This document shows, piece after piece, positions 19,301 to 28,154 of a stretch of 32,336 nt of DNA. The first letter of the stretch is position 1; each line of letters opens with the position of its first letter. The stretch comes from Bacteroidaceae bacterium (lineage in GTDB: Bacteria > Bacteroidota > Bacteroidia > Bacteroidales > Bacteroidaceae), in NCBI GenBank assembly GCA_017560945.1, contig JAFZDY010000006.1, positions 1 through 32,336 of the forward strand. Direction: 5' to 3'. The position numbers and the translations under genes are program-made. The notes under the pieces are model-generated. The model was not told where the DNA came from, did no database searches, and worked only from the letters and a program-made list of their open reading frames with translations.

Positions 19301-19370
19301 TTCAAGGTTTAATGTTCAATGTTCAAACGACCTTCCGTTGAATTTTTGAATATTAAACCTTGATTTTTTT
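19301..19370 (+). terminator. Terminator after beta-galactosidase
   Basis: Arms 19302-19319 and 19346-19363 pair over about 17 bases around TTCAAGGTTTAA/TTAAACCTTGA, and TTTTTTT follows on the plus strand. The rest of the 350-base gap to tamB holds only the tamB promoter region. Confidence 0.75.
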
Positions 19371-19527
19371 CGTAATATATTCGCATCATTTATCAGTTTT
19401 ATATATCCCTTGCACACTCTCTCATTCTTTTCGAATAATTCGAAACAAAACATCGAAACATACGTTTTTGAATAGAAAAAGAAGAAAAAATAGGGCGGTT
19501 TTCTGCCTTTATCTGATAGGATTACAT

Positions 19528-19535
19528 TATCTTTG
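19528..19535 (+). promoter_or_regulatory. -7 promoter box of tamB-tamL
   Basis: TATCTTTG matches TAnnTTTG, 35 bases before the tamB ATG. The upstream -33 element is poor (TTCTG at about 22 bases). Confidence 0.5.
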
Positions 19536-19570
19536 CTTACCCAAACGCTTTTCCCTGATACGTAGTAGGA

Positions 19571-22500
19571 ATGAATAGTTGCAAACGTAAATACATAGGA
19601 CGAATAGTGGTGCTGATGTTGTCGGCACCCATTGTATTGTTTGTCGCCCTATTGACATTGCTCTATCTGCCACCTGTGCAAGAATTTACTGTGAGGAAAG
19701 CAGCTCAAGTGGCTTCGAATGCCACTGGTATGAGCATACACGTGGGTCGTTTGCGTTTGGCCTTCCCACTCGACTTGGCACTGAACGAAGTGGTGGTGTG
19801 CGATGGTGTGCGTGCGGATACATTGGCCTCCATTGGCGAATTTCGGATAGGGATAAGCCCTTGGCCTCTGTTGCGTGGCAATGTGCAAGTCAAAAGCATA
19901 AACTTGACGAATGCAACGGTTCATACAGGCAAACTCATCCCTTCGGCCGAGGTAAATGGAAGAATAGGAAGGTTGACCCTAAGGCATAGTGACATTGACC
20001 TTACAAGTGAAATTGCAAGCGTCAAAAACCTGATGTTGCAAGAGGCCGACGTGTCACTTACCCTGCATCAAAAAAATAGCCAACAGGGAAAAACTTTTTC
20101 TCCCGTAGGCTGGAAAATTTTCTTGGGTAGGGCAAAAATCGAGCAGGCAAATCTACGATTGCTCATGCCCTCCGACACATTGGACATGTCCGCTGGATGG
20201 GAGACATCAGAGGTTAGGAATATGGCCATCGACTTGGAGGCTCAGGCATACGACGTGTCTCATATTGCATTGAACGGTGGTACTTTTTCCTATGCCAACA
20301 CCACCCTTCCGATAGCAAAGGGATTCGACCCTCGCCACGTTCAGATTTCCAACATTTCAGTGGCAATGGATTCGCTACATTACAAGCAAAAAGAGGCAGA
20401 CATCATCCTTCAACAACTGACCTTGGAAGAGCGTTCGGGCTTCCAATTGACACGCTCGGAGGGAAGGATGCGTATGGACAAAGCGGGGATAAGCCTACCC
20501 TACCTGTCGCTTGAGAGCAACTCCTCGTACATACAAGCCAAGGGGCACTTGCCATGGAGTGCAAGGAAGGAGGATAGCAATGAGCGAATGAGTGCGTGGG
20601 TGGATGGAAGGTTGTCGTTCACAGACTTAGCCTTGCTAAATCCATCCATCATCGTTCACAAGTCGCCAATGAACATTCGTATATCCTTGCAGGGAAATGC
20701 CACACATCTGCAATTGGACGACTTCGCCCTGCAGATGGATAGTGTGGTAAACTTGAAGGCTCAAGGAAAAGCAAGTTATCTGACCGACAACAAGCATCGT
20801 ACAGGTGAAGCGAAGTGGGAGGCTGTAGTTCATAATTCCCCAGTTATCACCTCCTTGGTAGCCACATACCTCCCTTCGATAGAAATACCTCAAGGGATGA
20901 ATATGAAGGGCTTGGTGGCGGTGGACAAAACTCGCTACGATGTACACCTTGACATCCTCGAGAAAGAGGGATACTTGAGTGCAAAAGGGTTTTACAACAC
21001 CCTTTCGCAGGAGTATTCGCTACACTTGCGCACCGATAGTTTCCCCCTACATCGATTCTTACCACACACACCACTCGGTCACCTGACCGCCCATAGCGAA
21101 GTAGAGGGCAAGGGAATTGACCCCTATGACCAACGTACCCATTTACAAAGCAACGTATTCATAGATAGCCTATTATACGACTCGAAAACCATTTCCAACG
21201 TCGGCATAAATGCGTCATTGCAAGAGCACCAAGCGAAGGTGGAGTGCGAGAGTCACAATCCCCTTATGGAAATGCAAGCTCACATCGAAGGACTTATCCA
21301 TCGCGACTCGTTGAAGGCTCAGGCAACGATGAACGTAGAGAAGACCTCACTATCCGCCTTGCGAAAAATCAGGCTACCCATGAAGTCGTCTGCTATGGTT
21401 GACATAAAGCCCGACTCCCTCTACACCCAACTATCAATGGGCGACCTCGAGATAACGCTAAACGGAGGCGATGACCCAAAGGCCCTTGTCGAAAGTATGA
21501 AGGCCTTCACAATGGCCATAAAAGCCCAATTGAGTGAGCCAAAGATTGACATCGAACAGGCCACTAAACATCTGCCAAACGCACAACTGACATTGAAGGC
21601 GGGCAAGAAGAATCCCATCGTGGATTATCTCTACCACACAAAGAGGCTCGATATGGAGGAGGTGGATGTAAATCTTCGCACATCTCCCCACACAGGCTTG
21701 TTTGCCAATGGACATATATACTGCCTACAAGCCGATAGTTTGGAGTTCGACACAGTGAATTTGAATGTGTCAACGATAAAGGATTCTACCCTCGTAGCAA
21801 ACCTTACCGTGAGCAATGCGCCCAATAAACGAAAACCCGTCTTCACCGCCTCTCTTCGTAGTGAAGTGAGCAATAGGAGCATCAGCACCCTCGTACAATT
21901 CTACAACGACAAGCAGAGGTTGGGCTTAGAGTTGGGGGCTAATGCAAACATCGAGAAAAGGGATGTGCGCCTCTCCTTCTTCCCTGAAAACCCCACCATA
22001 GGATATCGCACTTTTACGTTGAACGAAGGCAACTACATTGCCCTTAGCGACTCAGGAAAAGTGGAAGCCCATGTGGAGATGCTTGACAAATTTGGCACAG
22101 GACTTCGCCTCTACTCGACCCCCAACGAAGAAGCCAAGCAGGACTTAACCATTGACCTCACTCAGTTGAACCTTACGGAGATATTGGGCATGCTACCCTA
22201 TGCACCCGACATCTCCTGCATCATGGACGCAGAGTTTCACTATTTGAAGACAACGGAAGAGTCAAATACCTTCTCAGGTACTTTACGAACAGAGGACCTT
22301 ACGTACGAAGGGTATGCAATGGGTGCTCAAGAGCTGGAAGCCGTGTATCTGCCAATCTCAAAGGACAGACATCTCATAAACCTGCAATGGCTAACGAATG
22401 ACAAGGTTACCACTACCATTGACGGAAGTTATTGGAAGAGAGAAGGTTCAGAAGAAGAAGGTGAGATACAAGCCAACGTAAGATTGGACAAATTGCCTTT

Positions 22501-24031
22501 GGACATGGCCAATGCATTCTTACCACACGAAGTGGTAAAGGTTGTTGGCTCGCTCAACGGAGAACTCTCGATAAAAGGCCACATCGATAACCCATACATA
22601 GATGGAGAGATTCACTTCGACTCAACAAAGATACACTCTCCCCTCTATGCGGTTGATTTCAGTTTTGACGAAAATCCCATCCGCTTTGCACAAAACAGAT
22701 TATCCCTCAACGATTTCCACATCTACAGTAAGGGAAGAAATCCGTTCATCCTTTCGGGAGACATTGACTTCAAAAACTTTTCGCAACCCGAAGCCAATCT
22801 GCAAATGCAAGCCACAGAATACGAATTGCTGAACGCAAAGAAAAGCAAAAACTCCGTACTGTACGGCAAAGTACTCGTCAGCATCTCTTCCACCATCAAG
22901 GGGGAACTCACAAATCCCATTATACGCGGTAATATGAATGTATTGGGAAGCACAGATGTGACATACGTACTGAAGGAATCGCCACTGACGGTGGAAGATC
23001 GACTCGGTAGCATGGTGACATTTGTAAACTTCAACGACACCACCACCATCGTCAGGGACAAGAAAGACATTTCTATCGGAGGAATAGACCTGTTATTGAA
23101 TATACAGATTGACCCAGGTGCACAGGTACAAGCCGACTTGGGAAGCGACAATTATGTGGAAGTTCAGGGTGGCGGACACCTCTCCATGCAATACACCCCA
23201 CAAGGGGAGTTGCTATTGATTGGACGATACACCCTCAATAGCGGAGAGATGAAATACTCTCTTCCCGTCATTCCATTGAAGACCTTCCACATTGCAGAGG
23301 GGAGTTATGTGGACTTCTCAGGAAATCCGTCGAACCCCTACCTGAACATTACCGCCACTGAGCGCGTACGAACCTCGGTCACAGAGGATAACAACTCACG
23401 CTATGTCAATTTCGATGTAGGCATCACCATCACTCAGACATTAGAGGACATGGGGCTTACATTCACACTCGAGGCACCCGAAGACGTCACATTGCAAAAC
23501 CAATTGGCCTCCATGTCTGCCGAAGAGCGTGGAAAGCTGGCCGTAACCATGCTGGTAACTGGTATGTATATGGGCGGACAAGGGGGAAGCGAGAAAGGAT
23601 TCAACACCAACAATGCGCTGAACTCCTTCCTGCAAAACGAGATTTCAAACATAGCCGGCAATGCATTGAAGACCATGGACGTCAGCATAGGGGTGGAGGA
23701 CAATTTTGCCTCCGATGGTTCATCACAGGGAGGTACCGACTACTCCTTCCGTTTTGCCAAACGCTTTTGGGACAATCGACTGAGTGTCATCATCGGTGGA
23801 CGCATCTCTACGGGCAACGATGCGAAAGTCGAAGAAAACGAATCGTTCATTGACGACATCTCATTGGAGTGGCGCTTGGACAAGAGCGGCACACGCTATG
23901 TGAAACTATTTCATACCAAGAACTACGAAAGCATCCTTGAAGGTGAAATAGTAGAAACTGGCGTGGGCCTTGTACTTCGTCGCAAAGTGGACAAGTTGGG
24001 GGAATTATTTATTTTTAGAAGAAGGAAATGA
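19571..24031 (+). CDS. tamB: TamB-family translocation and assembly module protein (AsmA-like)
   Basis: TamB is a long beta-taco protein that spans the periplasm and supports outer-membrane protein insertion or phospholipid transport. The 1486-residue protein has one N-terminal membrane helix (about 11-33) after a basic MNSCKRKYIGR. A very long repetitive beta-rich region with AsmA-like features follows (IGISPWPLLRGNVQVKSINL near 90). The C-terminal DUF490/TamB domain occupies about the last 400 residues, with GEFRYTL-like GRYTLNSGEMKYSLP and many [LI]xIxGxL-type strands. Its stop overlaps the ATG of the next gene (ATGA), the classic tam pairing. Length is in the normal range for Bacteroidetes. 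Confidence 0.9.
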   Translation: MNSCKRKYIGRIVVLMLSAPIVLFVALLTLLYLPPVQEFTVRKAAQVASNATGMSIHVGRLRLAFPLDLALNEVVVCDGVRADTLASIGEFRIGISPWPLLRGNVQVKSINLTNATVHTGKLIPSAEVNGRIGRLTLRHSDIDLTSEIASVKNLMLQEADVSLTLHQKNSQQGKTFSPVGWKIFLGRAKIEQANLRLLMPSDTLDMSAGWETSEVRNMAIDLEAQAYDVSHIALNGGTFSYANTTLPIAKGFDPRHVQISNISVAMDSLHYKQKEADIILQQLTLEERSGFQLTRSEGRMRMDKAGISLPYLSLESNSSYIQAKGHLPWSARKEDSNERMSAWVDGRLSFTDLALLNPSIIVHKSPMNIRISLQGNATHLQLDDFALQMDSVVNLKAQGKASYLTDNKHRTGEAKWEAVVHNSPVITSLVATYLPSIEIPQGMNMKGLVAVDKTRYDVHLDILEKEGYLSAKGFYNTLSQEYSLHLRTDSFPLHRFLPHTPLGHLTAHSEVEGKGIDPYDQRTHLQSNVFIDSLLYDSKTISNVGINASLQEHQAKVECESHNPLMEMQAHIEGLIHRDSLKAQATMNVEKTSLSALRKIRLPMKSSAMVDIKPDSLYTQLSMGDLEITLNGGDDPKALVESMKAFTMAIKAQLSEPKIDIEQATKHLPNAQLTLKAGKKNPIVDYLYHTKRLDMEEVDVNLRTSPHTGLFANGHIYCLQADSLEFDTVNLNVSTIKDSTLVANLTVSNAPNKRKPVFTASLRSEVSNRSISTLVQFYNDKQRLGLELGANANIEKRDVRLSFFPENPTIGYRTFTLNEGNYIALSDSGKVEAHVEMLDKFGTGLRLYSTPNEEAKQDLTIDLTQLNLTEILGMLPYAPDISCIMDAEFHYLKTTEESNTFSGTLRTEDLTYEGYAMGAQELEAVYLPISKDRHLINLQWLTNDKVTTTIDGSYWKREGSEEEGEIQANVRLDKLPLDMANAFLPHEVVKVVGSLNGELSIKGHIDNPYIDGEIHFDSTKIHSPLYAVDFSFDENPIRFAQNRLSLNDFHIYSKGRNPFILSGDIDFKNFSQPEANLQMQATEYELLNAKKSKNSVLYGKVLVSISSTIKGELTNPIIRGNMNVLGSTDVTYVLKESPLTVEDRLGSMVTFVNFNDTTTIVRDKKDISIGGIDLLLNIQIDPGAQVQADLGSDNYVEVQGGGHLSMQYTPQGELLLIGRYTLNSGEMKYSLPVIPLKTFHIAEGSYVDFSGNPSNPYLNITATERVRTSVTEDNNSRYVNFDVGITITQTLEDMGLTFTLEAPEDVTLQNQLASMSAEERGKLAVTMLVTGMYMGGQGGSEKGFNTNNALNSFLQNEISNIAGNALKTMDVSIGVEDNFASDGSSQGGTDYSFRFAKRFWDNRLSVIIGGRISTGNDAKVEENESFIDDISLEWRLDKSGTRYVKLFHTKNYESILEGEIVETGVGLVLRRKVDKLGELFIFRRRK

Positions 24032-26343
24032 GGTATATAGTTCGTGTTTTAGTAGTTGTGTTTTGCTTCATGTTACTCGTAGCTTGTAGCACCACTCGCC
24101 ATTTACCCGAGGACGAGACACTGTACACAGGCATCAAGCAGATTGCATATGTCAACGATAGCGCATTGCACCACGCTGAAGCCGCCCGAAGTGAAGTGGA
24201 AGCCGCATTGAGCTATCCACCGAACAATGCCATATTCGGAAGTTCTACATACCGTTTCCCCCTACCCTTCGGGTTATGGGTTTACAATGCATTTGCACAC
24301 AAGCAACAGGGCGTAGGAAAGTGGATTTTCAATCACTTTGCCAGCGAACCTGTATACATGTCCACCGTCGACCCCGAGATACGTAGCAAAGTGGCAACCA
24401 ACCTGCTTCACGACTACGGATTCTTTCGAGGCGAGGTCTCCAGTGAAATCATTCCCCAAAGGAATCCACGAAAGGAAAAAGTAAAGTACCAGGTGAACGT
24501 CGGTCACCTGTTCACCATAGATTCCATCCGCTATCACCATTTTCCCCTACTGGCCGACACACTGATACGCCAAACCGAAAAGGAGGGATTGATAAAGAAT
24601 GGCACCCCATTCAGCATAACCTTATTGGAGAGCGAGCGAAATAGGCTGACCACGCTCTTGCGAAACAATGGGTATTATTACTATCGAAACAACTACATCA
24701 CCTTCATGGCCGACACCATACAACGGCCAGGGAAAGTGTGGTTGCAGATACAACCCGTGGAAGGAATACCCGAACAAGCCAACAAACCTTGGTACATCGG
24801 CGACATCACCATCAATCTCCACAAGGACACTCCACACCACCCCTTGAAAGATTCCCTGCAAATACGCCGTGTGAAGATAAACTACACTGGCGAAAAATCT
24901 CCCTTGAGGCCCCGTGTACTATTCCACAATCTCCGTTTGCGACATGGCGCACCATACTCACAAGAAAGCCAACGAATGACTCAGGAGAACATGGCTCGAA
25001 TGGGTGTATTCAGTACCGTGGACATGCAATTCGTACCACGCAACACCCCGTCCTCACTATACGACACGTTGGACGTAGTCCTGAATGCCACCTTTGACAA
25101 GTTGTTGGATGTGGAAATGGAGATGAATGCCATCAGCAAAAGCAACGACCAGGCTGGGCCAGGTCTATCCTTCGGACTCTCAAAGAAGAATGTCTTCCGA
25201 GGAGGCGAGACATTCTCAGTAAAGTTAGACGCATCGTACGAATGGCAGACAGGAGGTCCCACCACGGGAAAGAGTACCGACATCAACTCGTGGGAGTTAG
25301 GTCTCTCCACCTCACTCACATACCCACGCCTGGTGTTACCCGGATTGAGCACGCGCCGTTCTCGTTTCCTTTCGCAGACGGAGTTCAAGTTGTATGCCAA
25401 CCAATTGAATCGGGCTGGTTTCTTCCGCCTCCTGTCATTTGGCGGAAATGCCACATACACTTTTCAGACGACTCAGACATCGCGACACTCATTCACCCCC
25501 TTTAGACTGACATTCAACATGGTGCAGGACCACAGTGCCAAGTTCGACTCCATCATGCATCAGAATCGAGCCTTGGCCATCAGTTTCCAAGATCAATTCA
25601 TCCCCTCCATGAGTTACACCTACACCTTCGACGATGCCTCCCTCACCTCGCGTCGCCACCACACCTGGTGGAGCACCACCGTCACCTCTGCGGGCAATGT
25701 CACTTCAGCCTTCTACGCACTCTGTGGTCAGCAATTCGACAAGCGCGACAAGAACCTCTTGGGAAACCCCTTTGCACAATTCATCAAAGTCACCACCGAA
25801 CTACGCAACCTACTGAAGGTACGAGGCCGCACCCACGTAGCCACACGCCTGATGGCAGGGGTGGTGATACCATACGGCAACTCACAATACACCCCCTATA
25901 GCGAACAGTTCTACATAGGTGGGGCCAATAGCATCCGCGCCTTCACGGCACGCACCATCGGCCCCGGTAGTTATCACCCCTCCGAGAGTAACTATGCCTA
26001 TCTGGATGAAACAGGAGACCTCAAACTGGAGGCCAATGTCGAACTCCGTTTTCCCATTGTTGGTAACCTCTACGGAGCCACCTTCCTCGATGCAGGCAAC
26101 GTATGGCTACTCCGTCCGCAGGCCGATCGTCCTGGGGGCGACATCACCCTGAAAGATGTGTGGAGCGACATCGCCCTTGGCACAGGACTCGGTCTTCGTT
26201 ACGACCTTCAGTTCCTTGTCCTTCGTCTCGACCTTGGCATTGCCCTGCACGTACCATACGACACCGGCATCAGCCACTATTACAACATCCCTCACTTCAA
26301 GGATGGCCTCGGCCTACACCTTGCCGTGGGGTATCCGTTTTAG
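24028..26343 (+). CDS. tamL: TamL-like BamA/TamA-superfamily outer-membrane lipoprotein
   Basis: This is an Omp85-family outer-membrane protein of 771 residues and the partner of TamB. The N-terminus MRYIVRVLVVVFCFMLLVAC is a lipoprotein signal with C20 as the modified residue; lipidated TamA homologues (TamL) are characteristic of Bacteroidetes. POTRA-like domains occupy about 35-370. The 16-strand surface-antigen barrel follows, with the Omp85 loop-6 motif GGANSIRAFTARTIGPG and a terminal phenylalanine in AVGYPF that serves as the outer-membrane signal. It overlaps tamB by four bases, so the two are translationally coupled. The loop-6 motif has RAF where RGF or RGY is usual. Confidence 0.92.
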   Translation: MRYIVRVLVVVFCFMLLVACSTTRHLPEDETLYTGIKQIAYVNDSALHHAEAARSEVEAALSYPPNNAIFGSSTYRFPLPFGLWVYNAFAHKQQGVGKWIFNHFASEPVYMSTVDPEIRSKVATNLLHDYGFFRGEVSSEIIPQRNPRKEKVKYQVNVGHLFTIDSIRYHHFPLLADTLIRQTEKEGLIKNGTPFSITLLESERNRLTTLLRNNGYYYYRNNYITFMADTIQRPGKVWLQIQPVEGIPEQANKPWYIGDITINLHKDTPHHPLKDSLQIRRVKINYTGEKSPLRPRVLFHNLRLRHGAPYSQESQRMTQENMARMGVFSTVDMQFVPRNTPSSLYDTLDVVLNATFDKLLDVEMEMNAISKSNDQAGPGLSFGLSKKNVFRGGETFSVKLDASYEWQTGGPTTGKSTDINSWELGLSTSLTYPRLVLPGLSTRRSRFLSQTEFKLYANQLNRAGFFRLLSFGGNATYTFQTTQTSRHSFTPFRLTFNMVQDHSAKFDSIMHQNRALAISFQDQFIPSMSYTYTFDDASLTSRRHHTWWSTTVTSAGNVTSAFYALCGQQFDKRDKNLLGNPFAQFIKVTTELRNLLKVRGRTHVATRLMAGVVIPYGNSQYTPYSEQFYIGGANSIRAFTARTIGPGSYHPSESNYAYLDETGDLKLEANVELRFPIVGNLYGATFLDAGNVWLLRPQADRPGGDITLKDVWSDIALGTGLGLRYDLQFLVLRLDLGIALHVPYDTGISHYYNIPHFKDGLGLHLAVGYPF

Positions 26344-26466
26344 TTTGTTCACTTCATCAACCTCCACCCCTCCTCAATGCTCTTCCTGTCCACCTCATCC
26401 ATCTTGATGCCGCACTCCACGCAGGTCATCGCGGCAAGGATTTTAGCGAATATTTTGTGCCCCTCC

Positions 26467-26608
26467 CTCCGTCCATCTGCATTTGCAATGCAGATGTATC
26501 AAGTATCAGCATTTATAACACCCTTAATATCACGTTATTGCGTTTTATTTAAGCACATTGCAGATCTTATACTCACTACCTTCGCGTTGCAAACGCGAAG
26601 GGATGGAG
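26467..26608. repeat. Dispersed nested-palindrome repeat, longest copy
   Basis: The ends are inverted: CTCCGTCC at 26467-26474 and GGGATGGAG at 26600-26608. A left hairpin at 26474-26496 has 10-base arms CATCTGCATT/AATGCAGATG. A right hairpin at 26579-26601 has 10-base arms CCTTCGCGTT/AACGCGAAGG around GCA. About 80 bases of AT-rich centre include AGCATTTATAA and GTTATTGCGTTTT. It encodes nothing. Related copies lie at 31386 and 31729. Confidence 0.8.
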
Positions 26609-26726
26609 AAGCTATCTTCTCCAGCACTTGAAGCAATCTTACTTTTCCAAAGAAGTTATCTTGTTTGGCCTACGAAGTATATCTAACCTACCAACGCAAG
26701 CCATCGCCATAGCCAACAACCATAGT

Positions 26727-26765
26727 GGCGAAGCCTAATCTTAGCCTCGCCCTCTATTTTTCTGT
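26727..26765 (+). terminator. Possible terminator downstream of tamL
   Basis: GGCGAAGCCTAA and TTAGCCTCGCC (26727-26751) form an imperfect hairpin, and CTCTATTTTTCTG follows on the plus strand. It is nearly 400 bases past the tamL stop, so it may end a long 3' tail or belong to the repeat region. Confidence 0.4.
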
Positions 26766-26825
26766 TTTACAACATATTTTGTGAAATAATTCACAATTCA
26801 TATTTAATAATTCATAATTAAAACG

Positions 26826-26833
26826 TACCTTTG
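26826..26833 (+). promoter_or_regulatory. -7 promoter box of the accessory cluster leader
   Basis: TACCTTTG matches TAnnTTTG at the end of an AT-rich stretch with repeated AATTCATAATT-like phrases. No -33 TTTG stands at the correct distance. It is 390 bases before the next gene, implying a long leader. Confidence 0.5.
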
Positions 26834-26839
26834 CGTTGT

Positions 26840-27110
26840 CCGAGGGGAGAAATCCTTGGATGCAAGGATGCGTTTCTTGCTTTATCCTATATAGCTAAAT
26901 CGCCAAAATATCTGTAGAGGGATAGAGTCAATGCAACGCTCATTCTGTGTATATATTGTCGGTACAGCCCGCGCTGTACGCTGTTTTCATATATACCACA
27001 GCGTGGGGTGTTTGTTTCTCTGTTCATTTCTACAATGGTGTTTGGCGATACCAGCTATATGATGAGCAGGACAGGTCTTCACGCTTTTCTTGTAGCCATT
27101 AATAATCAGT
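26840..27110 (+). ncRNA. Candidate structured leader RNA or small RNA
   Basis: This stretch lies between the -7 box at 26826 and the first gene of the accessory cluster at 27224. A first hairpin forms from GAAATCCTTG and CAAGGATGCGTTTC. A second has the perfect stem GTACAGC/GCTGTAC (26962-26979), extended outward by TGTGTATATAT (26946-26956) pairing with ATATATACCACA with one bulge. A 43-codon reading frame, 26931-27062, starts MQRSFCVYIVG and overlaps the second hairpin. It has no recognised domain and could be chance or a leader peptide. Neither the RNA nor the peptide is established. The region is unlikely to be featureless. Confidence 0.35.
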
Positions 27111-27223
27111 TAAATTTAATACCCAATAGAAGCCTTGGGATAATAAATAAACTTAGAGTATCTTTTTGAAGTCTGTTGAGCTTATAATATAACGTTAAAA
27201 GGAATATCTATTTTGAGAATAAC

Positions 27224-28096
27224 ATGAATAAAAAGGACTTAACAACTATAAATTCTTGGATTGGAAGTGTACTTCAATTAAATAAGAATAATGAGTGCAT
27301 TAAGTATGATAAAAGAATAGAATCTCTTATAAACACAGCATTAGCAGATGGAATATTGACAGAAAAGGAGAAACAAATCTTATTCAAAAACGCTCAAATA
27401 GAGGGTATAGACTTGGATGAGTTCGAAATGGTACTTGATGCTCGTTTAGTTGAATTGGGTAAAGAGGAAATTGCAACATCATCGACAAAGTCAAATAAAT
27501 TAGGAGAAGTCATAAAATGTCCAGCTTGTGGAGCATATGTCAATAGTTATCAAAGGAAATGTCCAGAGTGTGACTATACATTTGAAAAAATTATAGTAAA
27601 TTCTTCCGTATCTCAATTTTCTGAAATATTGAGAAAGTCTAATTTCTTTGATAAGAAGAAAATGGTATCGTCATTCCCGATTCCTAGTAGTAAAAGTGAT
27701 TTGATTGAATTCATCACAATTCTGCATCCTTATGTGTTCAATAATGATGAAACATTCGATACAGAATGTTCAGAAACATATATATCAAAGTATAAAGAAT
27801 GTGTTGAAAAAATAAAAGTGTATTTCCCAAACGATGAAATCTTGAGTAGATATATTAAAGAGTTTGAGAAAGCCGTAAAATTCGAGAAAATTAAAAAATC
27901 CTCAATGGATATAGAAATATGGAGTTGTGTCGGTGGATATTTTGTGGGTATTGCCATAATGATGTACGTGGCCTATCTCAATGATTATAGTATTTGGGGA
28001 TACATAGGTATGTTTTTTGTTGGTGTTTTTTTGGGATTGTTTATTGGTTATACATTAGAAATAGTGTTGAAGATAATATATAAAATGTATCTATGA
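27224..28096 (+). CDS. Membrane protein with TerB-like region and zinc ribbon
   Basis: This 290-residue protein has no firm family name. Residues 30-77 (ESLINTALADGILTEKEK and on) resemble the acidic helical TerB-like module found in stress-response proteins. A zinc ribbon follows, with C99-x2-C102 and C113-x2-C116 (CPACG, CPECD). The middle is helical and charged. Two membrane helices close the protein (about 232-255 and 258-286) with a short basic tail, so the N-terminal domains face the cytoplasm or lie at the membrane. The gene is clearly more AT-rich than the chromosomal genes before tamL. It is the first of five co-oriented genes, after a long leader. A membrane-stress role is inferred from domain company only. 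Confidence 0.75.
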   Translation: MNKKDLTTINSWIGSVLQLNKNNECIKYDKRIESLINTALADGILTEKEKQILFKNAQIEGIDLDEFEMVLDARLVELGKEEIATSSTKSNKLGEVIKCPACGAYVNSYQRKCPECDYTFEKIIVNSSVSQFSEILRKSNFFDKKKMVSSFPIPSSKSDLIEFITILHPYVFNNDETFDTECSETYISKYKECVEKIKVYFPNDEILSRYIKEFEKAVKFEKIKKSSMDIEIWSCVGGYFVGIAIMMYVAYLNDYSIWGYIGMFFVGVFLGLFIGYTLEIVLKIIYKMYL

Positions 28097-28154
28097 TATT
28101 CTCAATATTAAAAAATCAAAGATATAAGACATAACATAAAAAAGATGTAGAATT

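Noticed and set aside
26377-26631. Short open frames downstream of tamL
   Set aside because: They run through the palindromic repeat, show no domain and follow the repeat's composition.
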